The notes under the pieces: model-generated
The model's database searches: none
The model's input: the letters and a program-made list of their open reading frames with translations, nothing else
What the model was told of the DNA's origin: nothing
Origin: Oleispira sp963933055
GTDB lineage: Bacteria > Pseudomonadota > Gammaproteobacteria > Pseudomonadales > Oceanobacteraceae
Length of the DNA: 46,201 bases
Direction: 5' to 3'
Assembly (NCBI GenBank): GCA_963933055.1
Contig: CAWVSY010000028.1
Coordinates: 1 to 46,201 of the forward strand
In this document: piece after piece, positions 7,817 to 15,152 of the stretch
Layout: each line of letters opens with the position of its first letter
Position numbering within the stretch: the stretch's first letter is position 1
Position numbers and translations under genes: made by a program

Positions 7817-8401
7817 GTGCAAGATCGTTTATTGCAGCATTTCAGTGCCAGCATTGAGACAAAAGCTCAAGCAGCGGAACTATTACCCCCTTACATCGAA
7901 CATGCAGCGGGTATGATGGTTGGTAGCCTAATTAATGGCGGCAAAATTTTAAGCTGCGGCAACGGTGGTTCTGCGGGCGACGCACAACACTTTTCATCTG
8001 AGATGTTGAATCGATTTGAACGTGAGCGCCCTTCTTTACCCGCAATCGCTTTAACCACGGATAGCTCAACGGTTACTTCTATTGCGAACGATTATAGCTA
8101 TAACGAGATTTTCTCTAAGCAAATTCGTGCGTTAGGTAATGAAGGTGACATTTTATTAGCCATCTCTACCAGTGGCGGCTCTAAAAACGTGATTGAGGCG
8201 ATTAAAGCGGCTCATGACCGTGATATGCAGGTTGTCGCATTAACCGGTAAAGACGGTGGCAACATGGCCGCGCTGTTAACGGATAATGATGTTGAAATAC
8301 GTGTGCCTTCCGACGTGACTGCCCGTATTCAAGAAGTGCATTTATTAGTGATTCATTGCTTATGCGATCTTATTGATTGCTCGCTATTCGGTGAAGAGTA
8401 A
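7817..8401 (+). CDS. gmhA: SIS-domain phosphoheptose isomerase GmhA (locus equivalent of DiaA)
   Basis: This 194-residue protein is a single SIS (sugar isomerase) domain. GmhA converts sedoheptulose-7-phosphate to heptose-7-phosphate for LPS core. The active-site pattern of GmhA is present: CGNGGSAGDAQHFSSEM (Ser and Glu), TSIANDYSYNE, AISTSGGSKNV, and the late ARIQEVHLLVIHCLCD with the Gln and His expected in the isomerase. Its position after lpoA-yraN is that of E. coli diaA, a paralogue that binds DnaA and lacks those residues. Retention of the catalytic residues argues for a real isomerase, possibly with a DnaA role as well (inference). It starts with GTG at 7817, preceded by TAGGAG at 7803-7808. 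Confidence 0.85.
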   Translation: MQDRLLQHFSASIETKAQAAELLPPYIEHAAGMMVGSLINGGKILSCGNGGSAGDAQHFSSEMLNRFERERPSLPAIALTTDSSTVTSIANDYSYNEIFSKQIRALGNEGDILLAISTSGGSKNVIEAIKAAHDRDMQVVALTGKDGGNMAALLTDNDVEIRVPSDVTARIQEVHLLVIHCLCDLIDCSLFGEE

Positions 8402-8434
8402 GCCTTTACACTATTAAATTTAGCCGTACTTTAT

Positions 8435-8472
8435 AAAAGCCGCATTTGGATTATCCAAACTGCGGCTTTTTT
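8435..8472 (+). terminator. Rho-independent terminator after gmhA
   Basis: GCCGCATTTGGA (8439-8450) pairs with TCCAAA (8454-8459) and TGCGGC (8461-8466), with one bulged C and a three-base loop. An A-run precedes the stem and a six-T run follows it (8467-8472). It lies 34 bp after the gmhA stop and ends the lpoA-yraN-gmhA transcript. Confidence 0.9.
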
Positions 8473-8543
8473 ATGATTATAGTTTTTTATAAGGGTATTT
8501 GAGGTAGAATACGCCATTCTTATTAGCCGTTTTTGAGAAATTT

Positions 8544-8912
8544 GTGGATTACGATTTTAGCTTTGATGAATACGATAAACCTGTTGCAGAATTTTCTATG
8601 GGCCACGAGGCAATTGGCACTTGGTTTAACGATGAACTGGGTAAGAATGAGCAACGCATTGAAGAGATCATCGAGATTTTAGACCAGCTGGTTAACCGCA
8701 GAATTCAGCAGCGTCAAATCGAAGGGACAGAATACAAGCTTCGCATGAATCAAGAAAATGTCGAAGTCATCGCCTTATCCTTAGGGCTCGAACTGGATGA
8801 AGAATTACCTGAAAATACCAATGTGTATGAAGATGAATCATTCGCCGAGTGTGGCTTAGAGGATTTTCAGGAAGCTTTGATTTCATGGCAAGAGTTTATT
8901 CTTAGCGCATAA
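8544..8912 (+). CDS. yacL: YacL family protein (UPF0231)
   Basis: This 122-residue acidic cytoplasmic protein starts with GTG (8544) and reads MDYDFSFDEYDKPVAEFSMG. It resembles E. coli YacL along its whole length: the opening MDYxF, SMGHEAIGTWFNDEL, YEDESFAECGLEDFQ and a C-terminal helix. The family's function is unknown. It stands alone between the gmhA terminator and a region holding a dispersed repeat. GAG at 8535-8537 may serve as a weak ribosome binding site, and TAGAAT at 8505-8510 is a plausible -10 with no clear -35. Confidence 0.88.
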   Translation: MDYDFSFDEYDKPVAEFSMGHEAIGTWFNDELGKNEQRIEEIIEILDQLVNRRIQQRQIEGTEYKLRMNQENVEVIALSLGLELDEELPENTNVYEDESFAECGLEDFQEALISWQEFILSA

Positions 8913-8975
8913 TCTAGATTCGATGAGTATTCAGAATCTGGATAGAGTTAGCATTTAGCGGTGAAGTATAAGGTT

Positions 8976-9062
8976 TAAGATTGCAGGCCATCCGATGAAA
9001 GGGATTTCATCGCTGAGCGTACAAGGAAGTATTCACAGCGTGCCGCACAAGCTTGAATCTTA
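8976..9062 (+). repeat. Dispersed intergenic element, copy B
   Basis: This 87-bp element is bounded by the inverted repeats TAAGATT (8976-8982) and AATCTTA (9056-9062). Inside are GGCCATCCGA and then a perfect 8-bp hairpin (CGATGAAA at 8993-9000, GGGA loop, TTTCATCG at 9005-9012). The core TACAAGGAAGTATTCACAG then CGTGCC follows. The core matches copy A (1847-1940) and copy C (28682-28792), while the terminal arms have an unrelated sequence. It lies in the 227-bp gap between the convergent yacL and moeB. Confidence 0.75.
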
Positions 9063-9139
9063 GAGTGAACGCAAGCGAAATGTGGTTTGCAAAACACTCA
9101 TATTACGCCATCAATATCGTTTTAAATTTCTAAATTTAT

Positions 9140-9883
9140 TTAAACCCCACAGGACGTACACTCAGCATCCTTATTTAAGCCCCAGCTACGCCACTGGCCT
9201 TCTAATGCATCAAACGTTTGTAAGCGCCCTAATATCGGCTTACCGATACCCGTGATCATCTTGATCGCTTCTAATGCCTGCAAAGTACCAATGATACCAA
9301 CTACTGGCGCTAAAATTCCGCTGGTTGAACAGTTACGCTGCTCATCGCCTGCTTGTGGGTACAAACAGCGATAACAAGGCTGAGCCTCTAAGCGAGGATC
9401 AAAGCAGATGACTTGCCCTTGCAACGCCACAGCGGCACCAGAAACCCAAGGCGTTTTCGTTTCCAGACATGCATCATTAATCAAATAACGAATATCAAAG
9501 TTATCACTGCAATCAACCACAAGATCGATATTGGGTAATAAGTCTGCTAAAAAACTGGCATCCGCCTTTTGCTCAAAGCCCTCAACAAAAATAGTAGGGT
9601 TAATTCGCATCGACTCTTCTATTGCTGATTGAACCTTCGATTTCCCCACGTCCCCAGAACCATGGCAAATCTGACGTTGCACATTCGATAACTCAACCAC
9701 ATCATCATCAACCAAATACAAATGGCCAATACCACTGGCGGCTAAATATTGTAAAACAGGGCTGCCTAAGCCTCCCAAACCAATGATTAATACGCGGCTA
9801 TCCAATAGTTTTTGCTGCCCTTCCACATCTAATTCTGGCAAAAAGATATGGCGGCTATAACGTAATAAATCACTGTCGTTCAT
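9140..9883 (-). CDS. moeB: MoeB/ThiF-family adenylyltransferase, probably molybdopterin-synthase adenylyltransferase
   Basis: This 247-residue E1-like enzyme adenylates the C-terminal glycine of a sulfur-carrier protein (MoaD for MoeB, ThiS for ThiF). The nucleotide site is VLIIGLGGLGSPVLQYLAASG (about 30-50), followed by DDDVVELSNVQRQ and DCSDNFDIRYLIND. Two CxxC pairs bind structural zinc: CYRC in the middle and CTSC at the extreme C-terminus. The gene starts 22 bp after prmC on the same strand with GAGGA ahead of the ATG, and the prmC-moeB pairing is common in gammaproteobacteria, where it is usually called MoeB. No moa or thi gene is in the window, so the choice between MoeB and ThiF rests on context. 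Confidence 0.88.
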   Translation of the reverse strand: MNDSDLLRYSRHIFLPELDVEGQQKLLDSRVLIIGLGGLGSPVLQYLAASGIGHLYLVDDDVVELSNVQRQICHGSGDVGKSKVQSAIEESMRINPTIFVEGFEQKADASFLADLLPNIDLVVDCSDNFDIRYLINDACLETKTPWVSGAAVALQGQVICFDPRLEAQPCYRCLYPQAGDEQRNCSTSGILAPVVGIIGTLQALEAIKMITGIGKPILGRLQTFDALEGQWRSWGLNKDAECTSCGV

Positions 9884-9905
9884 ACATTCCTCAATTCATA
9901 AGCGT

Positions 9906-10766
9906 TCATTTGAAAAATTGCCCGCCCGTTATTCTAGGGTTTCCACCTAAATCAATACGCGTTGCGACCTGTTGATAACCCAAGTCGATTAAAATATCTT
10001 GCACAGCCTGCTGCTGATCATAACCATGCTCCATCAATAACCAGCCACCTTTCACTAAATACTCACGGGACTGCTGAGCAATTAATTCTAAATCAGCCAA
10101 GCCTTTATTATCGGCCACCAGCGCCGACTTAGGCTCAAAGCGTACATCCCCCTGACTTAAGTGTTCATCTAAAGGATCAATATAAGGAGGGTTACTTACA
10201 ATTAAATCAAACGAATCATGATTACCGCCAATACCCACCTGATCAAACCAGCGGCTTTGAAAAAACTGTACTCGCTCAAGGTTATTTAATATGGCATTAC
10301 TTTTCGCCAGCGCAACCGCCTCTGGCACAAGATCAACACCTTGCACTTGCCAATGCGGAAATTCATTCGCTAATGCCAAAGCAATCGCACCGGTACCCGT
10401 GCCCAAATCGATAACATGAGCGCTTTCAGGTAGTTGATCAGCGAGTTCTAAGACCCACTCAATCAGCGTTTCAGTATCAGCACGTGGAATCAAAGTATGC
10501 TGGGCTGTATGTAATTTCAGATCCCAAAATTCTTGCTGGCCTAAAATATAAGCGATGGGTTCACCGCTTAAACGGCGCGCTAATAACGCATTGAATACAG
10601 TCATATTTTCTTCTGCAACGATTTTATCGTGCCACGTAAATAAATACGTACGATCTTTGTTTAAAGAATGGGCTAATAATAATTCGACATCAAGTTTTGC
10701 ACTGTCACTGCTGTGTTCAAGTCGTTGTGTTGATTGTTTGATGATTTGTTCAATGCTCAGCAGCAT
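9906..10766 (-). CDS. prmC: Peptide chain release factor N5-glutamine methyltransferase PrmC
   Basis: This 286-residue SAM-dependent enzyme methylates the Gln of the GGQ motif in release factors RF1 and RF2. It has an N-terminal helical substrate-recognition region (about 1-90), the SAM motif VIDLGTGTGAIALALANEFP (about 120-139) and the catalytic NPPY motif in LIVSNPPYIDPLDEH, followed by the family's FEPKSALVADNKGLADL. In many relatives prfA (RF1) lies directly upstream. Here the upstream side is a 473-bp gap followed by an unrelated DUF2333 gene, so prmC has its own promoter region. moeB follows in the same operon. Confidence 0.96.
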   Translation of the reverse strand: MLLSIEQIIKQSTQRLEHSSDSAKLDVELLLAHSLNKDRTYLFTWHDKIVAEENMTVFNALLARRLSGEPIAYILGQQEFWDLKLHTAQHTLIPRADTETLIEWVLELADQLPESAHVIDLGTGTGAIALALANEFPHWQVQGVDLVPEAVALAKSNAILNNLERVQFFQSRWFDQVGIGGNHDSFDLIVSNPPYIDPLDEHLSQGDVRFEPKSALVADNKGLADLELIAQQSREYLVKGGWLLMEHGYDQQQAVQDILIDLGYQQVATRIDLGGNPRITGGQFFK

Positions 10767-10924
10767 AATAAAATTCGCTAAAAAATAAATAAGATGAAAA
10801 TAATATTAACAGTTTTCAAGAATTCCTTCGCACGTTTAATGAAATAGTACGAATAATCATTAGATTACATAATCTTTACTGGGTACTTTTCAGGCCAAGC
10901 ATTGAACTTTTTAAGACAAGCTGT

Positions 10925-10966
10925 CATGATTTGTACGTGTTCAATACCTTGTATTGAACCATCATG
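10925..10966. repeat. Nested inverted repeat (strong hairpin)
   Basis: GTTCAATAC (10939-10947) and GTATTGAAC (10951-10959) form a perfect 9-bp inverted repeat around CTT. An outer pair, CATGAT (10925-10930) and ATCATG (10961-10966), is also complementary. It lies about 160 bp upstream of prmC in the long gap. There is no T-tract directly after it on either strand, so a simple terminator is unlikely. It may be an operator or a structured RNA (inference). Confidence 0.6.
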
Positions 10967-11170
10967 TTTTGACGGTAGGGAGCTCAAATAGATTTATCTA
11001 ATTGAACCTCTCTTTTTGCCATCTTGGTTGATTACTTAATGCTATTGCTTGCAATAAAATAAAGTATTTAAACAGGGTGGCTTTTTTTTGCCCTTTTTTC
11101 AGTCTCTTTAGTCTTGCTCGCATGCGCAATACGACTAATCAGATTGAAATAACAGGGTGAGAAGTAACAA

Positions 11171-11212
11171 GAGGAAAAGAAACGCAAAAGACACAGAAGC
11201 ATCTTTTGCGTT
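11171..11212 (-). terminator. Rho-independent terminator of the DUF2333 gene
   Basis: A perfect 11-bp stem is formed by AACGCAAAAGA (11181-11191) and TCTTTTGCGTT (11202-11212) around a 10-base loop. Read on the minus strand, a T-rich tail follows (complement of GAGGAAAAGA, 11171-11180). The hairpin begins 27 bp past the stop codon at 11240. Confidence 0.85.
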
Positions 11213-11239
11213 ATCTAAGACGAGCGGCTATTGAGAAAT

Positions 11240-12283
11240 TTAGCCTTTAATAAGCAGAGAACGTAAATCAACAATGGCCGCGTTCGCACGTGAAACGTAA
11301 GAAGCCATTACCAATGAATGATTGGCAAATAAACCAAAGCCGTTACCATTGAGAATGACTGGCGACCAGATTTCTTCCTGTGTACCTTCTAGCTCACGAA
11401 TAATTTGACGCAAGCTCACCATCGCATTTTTCTTTTCTAAAATCTCTTTAAAATCGATTTCGATCGCTTTAAGAATATGCAATAACGCCCACGACGTGCC
11501 ACGAGCTTCATAAAACACATCATCAATTTCAGTCCAAGGCGTTTTAACTTCTTCCTCGTCTGGAGTAGAGGTTGACTGGCGAGTATCCCCAGCTAAATCG
11601 GTATTTAGACGACGCTTGCCAACGGAGGCGCTTAAACGTTGAGATAAACTGCCTAGGCGTGTTTCTACGTCAAGCAACCATTGATTTAGATTATCCGCTC
11701 GCGCATAAAATTGAGCTTTACCATCAATAGGATCGGTTAAACGAATGCTGTAATTTTTTAAGGCGGTAATACCACGACGGTATTCATTCTCAGAGGATGG
11801 AACTGCCCAAGAGTCGTTATCGAAAAAGAATTGCGGCTCAACGATTTCTAAATCTTTGTCTTCCGTTGACTGGCTCTGAGAGCGGCTAAAGTCTTTACGC
11901 AACGCTCTAGACAAATCGCGAGATTGAATTAATACCCCGTATTCCCAATTTGGAACATTATCTAGCCATACACCAGGAGGCAACAGATCATTGCTCAAAT
12001 AGCCACCAGGCTTTTCAAGTAAGGTATCCATTAAGGTCATCAAGGTAACCGAAGTAGCAAAACCAATAACGGGCTTCACCCCAAGCTCATTAGCAATCTC
12101 TTGGGTATTCTGAGAAACAGAAAATGGCTCTGCTTCAGATGACCATAAATAGCTAAAGATCAGCGCTATGATTATGTATAGAACAAGGCAAGCCAGCAGA
12201 ATTTTACGAAAACCGGTGCCAATGTTCATATCTTCAATACGTTCTTTCATGATTTCAATCGAATCAGTGAGCTTTGCACGCAT
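11240..12283 (-). CDS. DUF2333 family membrane-anchored protein
   Basis: This 347-residue protein has a short cytoplasmic N-terminus and one membrane segment (about 25-46, FRKILLACLVLYIIIALIFS), and the rest lies in the periplasm. The pattern PGGYLSNDLLPPGVWLDNVPNWEYGVLIQSRDLSRALRKDFSRSQSQS is characteristic of DUF2333, a family of unknown function found mainly in gammaproteobacteria. A low-complexity polar stretch (about 222-250) separates the two soluble halves. The ATG at 12283 has AAGGA seven bases upstream. It lies downstream of the hybrid kinase on the same strand with a 97-bp gap, and ends at a good terminator. Whether it belongs to the sensing operon is unclear. Confidence 0.85.
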   Translation of the reverse strand: MRAKLTDSIEIMKERIEDMNIGTGFRKILLACLVLYIIIALIFSYLWSSEAEPFSVSQNTQEIANELGVKPVIGFATSVTLMTLMDTLLEKPGGYLSNDLLPPGVWLDNVPNWEYGVLIQSRDLSRALRKDFSRSQSQSTEDKDLEIVEPQFFFDNDSWAVPSSENEYRRGITALKNYSIRLTDPIDGKAQFYARADNLNQWLLDVETRLGSLSQRLSASVGKRRLNTDLAGDTRQSTSTPDEEEVKTPWTEIDDVFYEARGTSWALLHILKAIEIDFKEILEKKNAMVSLRQIIRELEGTQEEIWSPVILNGNGFGLFANHSLVMASYVSRANAAIVDLRSLLIKG

Positions 12284-12380
12284 TACAACATCCTTCTCTT
12301 CAATACTTGTTTATTACGGCATAATTTATATTTAAGATTAACATGTCGCCTACCTGATGCCTACTCACAGAATCGACTCT

Positions 12381-14264
12381 TCATATCCAATGCTCAATTA
12401 CCTTTTTTAGCTTTTCTAGGCTGACAGGCTTAGGCATATAGTCAGACATTCCAGCCGCTAAGCATTTTTGTCGAATATTGGCCGAGGTATTGGCGGTTAA
12501 AGCAACAATCGGGGTCGATTTTAGCCCTTTGTTCAATTCATGCTCTCTCAGGTTTTTGGTGGTTTTAAAGCCATCCATGCCCGGCATTTGACAGTCCATA
12601 AAGATTAATTGGTATTGCGACAAGCTCACCGTATCTAAACAGGCTTGGCCAGAATCAACCGCAGTCACAGAGTAATCTAGTTGATCCAATATTTTTTCAA
12701 CAATCATGCGGTTAACCTGATTGTCTTCAACCACCAGAATACTGCCTTTATTCACATTCTCTGTGAGGCTTTTATCTTCTGATATGGCATCCAGTAATAA
12801 GACCGGTAAGATGCAATTTACAACGGTTCCTGCTTCAAAATTATCTCTAATATTGATTTTTCCAGACATCAAATCAACATTGTCTTTGCAAATGGTGAGC
12901 CCTATTCCGAGCCCTTCAAACTGCCGATTAAGCGATGAGTCTTGCTGTTTAAAAGCGGCAAATAATGAATTCTTATGTTCTTTCGGAAAGCCTATACCAT
13001 TATCGCTAATGTCCAACTTCAGATTGAGACCCTCGTGGCTATTTTCTAAATACATCGAGCAATAGATTCGGCCATGATGCGTAAACTTAATGGCATTATT
13101 CACTAAGTGACGCACTACCTGCCTAAATTTGGAACCGTCAATTTCGATATTATAATTCAGCAAATTCTTGTCAAAATTAATATGCAGTTCATTATCATTG
13201 CCTTCAGCCAATAGCTCTAACTGAGGTAATGTATGCTTTAGAAGCCCTGGCAAGAATACCGATTCTGTTAATAACTCTTGCTCCCCTTGCTCTGTTTGGG
13301 CCAAGGTTAAAATGTCTTCAACAAGTTCTAATAGATTATTCAATGAGCTTTCGGCAATGGCAATATACTGCTTCACATCTGCGGGATCACAGCGATCAAT
13401 TAACTGCAAAGAGCCCATAGCACCATTAATCGGTGTTCTTAATTCATGACTAACGATGGCTAAGAAATTAGATTTGACGGCATTGGCTTTTTCCAGTGCT
13501 AATAAAGCATCTTTGGCTTCTGCGATTGAATCATTCTTAAATTTTTCAGAATTGCGCAGCGCCTCTGTCATTGAATTTACGCCTTTTTGCAGCATTCCAA
13601 TTTCAGTTGCATCGGTCACAGCAACCTGAACATCGAGCTCACCTTTTTCGACCCTAGCCAGTAAGCGTGAAACCGCTTCAATAGGTTCAGCGACCGCATT
13701 AGACATTCTTCGAGCCAATAGAAAGCAAATAAAAAGTATAAATGCGGCCCAGAGCATCGACTTATAACCGATTAAAAGCGCTTGTTCATAACCTGCGAGT
13801 ATACTCATTTCAATATTCACATACGCAATAGCAACTTGGCTATGGTATGAGCCGCCTAATTCGTCAAACTCAGAAAAACCAGAGTAATCATTCTGCTCAC
13901 GGCTTATCGCTGCTCGATACAACTCAATATTCGAAGACGCGACCTCTAAGTAGTTTTCAATCTGACGGTCATAAATCATAGTGCCATCGCCAGACACAAT
14001 ACTGACTCGAATGACCGACGGTGAACTAATCGCATTTTCGACCAATGGTTCAAGTAATTGAAAATTACCGGATATCACTGGGTATTCAGCCGATGCGGCA
14101 AGCTGGCTTGATACAATGTTGCCGACAACGTGAACGTCTTCTTTTGCCTCAATCAGCCACTGCCAAACGAACAAAGTGACTAATAGTACAAACATTAAAA
14201 AGGCAGGAACTAAACCTAGTAATAAAGCCCGATTACGGATGGATATACGAGAAAGCTTAATCAT
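12381..14264 (-). CDS. Hybrid sensor histidine kinase / response regulator
   Basis: This 627-residue inner-membrane protein has TM1 (about 13-36), a periplasmic sensor region (37-165), TM2 (about 167-185), a HAMP-like linker (185-240), a HisKA domain with phospho-acceptor H273 in SHELRTPINGAMG, and a HATPase with an N box (VNNAIKF), G1 DNGIGF (421-426) and G2 GLGIGL (451-456). A C-terminal receiver domain follows, with D557 in FMDCQMPGMDG and Lys in MPKPV. There is no output or Hpt domain, so phosphate presumably passes to a separate partner not in this window. Its start overlaps the stop of the upstream periplasmic binding protein by 4 bases (ATGA), so the two are translationally coupled. 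Together with the TonB-dependent receptor it probably forms a ligand-sensing operon (inference). Confidence 0.93.
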   Translation of the reverse strand: MIKLSRISIRNRALLLGLVPAFLMFVLLVTLFVWQWLIEAKEDVHVVGNIVSSQLAASAEYPVISGNFQLLEPLVENAISSPSVIRVSIVSGDGTMIYDRQIENYLEVASSNIELYRAAISREQNDYSGFSEFDELGGSYHSQVAIAYVNIEMSILAGYEQALLIGYKSMLWAAFILFICFLLARRMSNAVAEPIEAVSRLLARVEKGELDVQVAVTDATEIGMLQKGVNSMTEALRNSEKFKNDSIAEAKDALLALEKANAVKSNFLAIVSHELRTPINGAMGSLQLIDRCDPADVKQYIAIAESSLNNLLELVEDILTLAQTEQGEQELLTESVFLPGLLKHTLPQLELLAEGNDNELHINFDKNLLNYNIEIDGSKFRQVVRHLVNNAIKFTHHGRIYCSMYLENSHEGLNLKLDISDNGIGFPKEHKNSLFAAFKQQDSSLNRQFEGLGIGLTICKDNVDLMSGKINIRDNFEAGTVVNCILPVLLLDAISEDKSLTENVNKGSILVVEDNQVNRMIVEKILDQLDYSVTAVDSGQACLDTVSLSQYQLIFMDCQMPGMDGFKTTKNLREHELNKGLKSTPIVALTANTSANIRQKCLAAGMSDYMPKPVSLEKLKKVIEHWI

Positions 14265-15139
14265 TCGTTTTGCCCTCTCATGTTATTAAGCACCGTTTCT
14301 GGGTCAGGGAATTGTATGTTCAATGAATTGCCAACTTGCTTATTAAATACAATTTCGTAATAAGGGTTATATCCGGCATCTAGCCACTGCCCCGTTGATT
14401 TATGAGTGACAAGAATATCGATTAATCTATGGGTGATGTGCGATAAATTGCTAAAGGTCGAGGCAAAGCTGCCTGCTTTCAAATACGCTTTTGATGGGCC
14501 GATAAGCACTTTTTGCTGACGATACGATGTTATTAGAATATTTTTAATATTTTTTGAATTATAGATTTTTTTATCGTAAACACCCAATAACACATCTGAT
14601 TTTTTAAGCACTTCAAACAACGCCTGATTGAGGCTTTCATGATCCGACAATGTAACAATATTCAAGACAGAATATTGCTGCTCGGTTAAATCCTTGTGAA
14701 TTTGCTTTTTTGCCCTTTCATCTGCGATAAGAATGCCTATTTTTGAGTTTGGAAATAACTGCAGAGCAAGCCTAAATTGACGTTCAAGTGGGGGCTCGAC
14801 ATAAATAGCACTTTGATTTGATAGCTGCAGGTTTTGATTTTTAGTCACTAAAATAGAGACAATACCTGCGGCTTTTTTCCTAAAAAATGGACTGATGGTA
14901 TCCATTCCAACATTAACGATATAACTATTTTCAGGAAAGACAGTAGGATGATCTTGGGTAAAAATACTCACTTTAAATGCGTTTGTTTTTTGCTCAAATT
15001 CGGCTTTAAGTTGAAGCAATACCGGTGACATTTTATTGGCCATTAATACAATATCGTCAGCATTTACAGCAATAGGAAGTAACAACATAATCGTTATTAA
15101 TATCCTATAAAATAGCCTTATATAGTATGTTAAATACAT
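14261..15139 (-). CDS. Periplasmic ABC-type substrate-binding-like protein
   Basis: This 292-residue protein starts at ATG 15139, chosen because GGAG (15148-15151) lies 8 bases upstream. Longer in-frame starts at 15145 (ATG) and 15163 (TTG) are possible and would touch or overlap the receptor gene. The N-terminus is a signal peptide ending near ...LLPIAVNA. The rest has the look of the ABC_sub_bind family: repeated alpha/beta units, ALQLFPNSKIGILIADERAKKQIH, VLKKSDVLLGVYDKKIYN, and a late AYLKAGSFASTFSNLSHITHR. No ABC permease or ATPase is nearby. Because it is sandwiched between a TonB-dependent receptor and a hybrid kinase, it may present a ligand to the kinase rather than feed a transporter (inference). 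Confidence 0.75.
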   Translation of the reverse strand: MYLTYYIRLFYRILITIMLLLPIAVNADDIVLMANKMSPVLLQLKAEFEQKTNAFKVSIFTQDHPTVFPENSYIVNVGMDTISPFFRKKAAGIVSILVTKNQNLQLSNQSAIYVEPPLERQFRLALQLFPNSKIGILIADERAKKQIHKDLTEQQYSVLNIVTLSDHESLNQALFEVLKKSDVLLGVYDKKIYNSKNIKNILITSYRQQKVLIGPSKAYLKAGSFASTFSNLSHITHRLIDILVTHKSTGQWLDAGYNPYYEIVFNKQVGNSLNIQFPDPETVLNNMRGQNE

Positions 15140-15152
15140 TCTCATAGCTCCG

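Larger units (their letters stand above)
10767..11239. other. 473-bp gene-free stretch between prmC and the DUF2333 gene
   Basis: No convincing gene is visible here. The stretch holds a short palindrome, AGATTACATAATCT (10862-10875); a strong nested dyad (10925-10966, described separately); poly-T runs near 11085-11100; and the terminator of the DUF2333 gene (11171-11212). The prmC promoter must lie at the low-coordinate end on the minus strand, but I see no pair of boxes good enough to name. Confidence 0.7.

Noticed and set aside
10926..10991. 21-residue Cys-rich frame (MICTCSIPCIEPSCFDGRELK)
   Set aside because: It is formed by the dyad at 10925-10966 and lacks a good ribosome binding site; probably chance.
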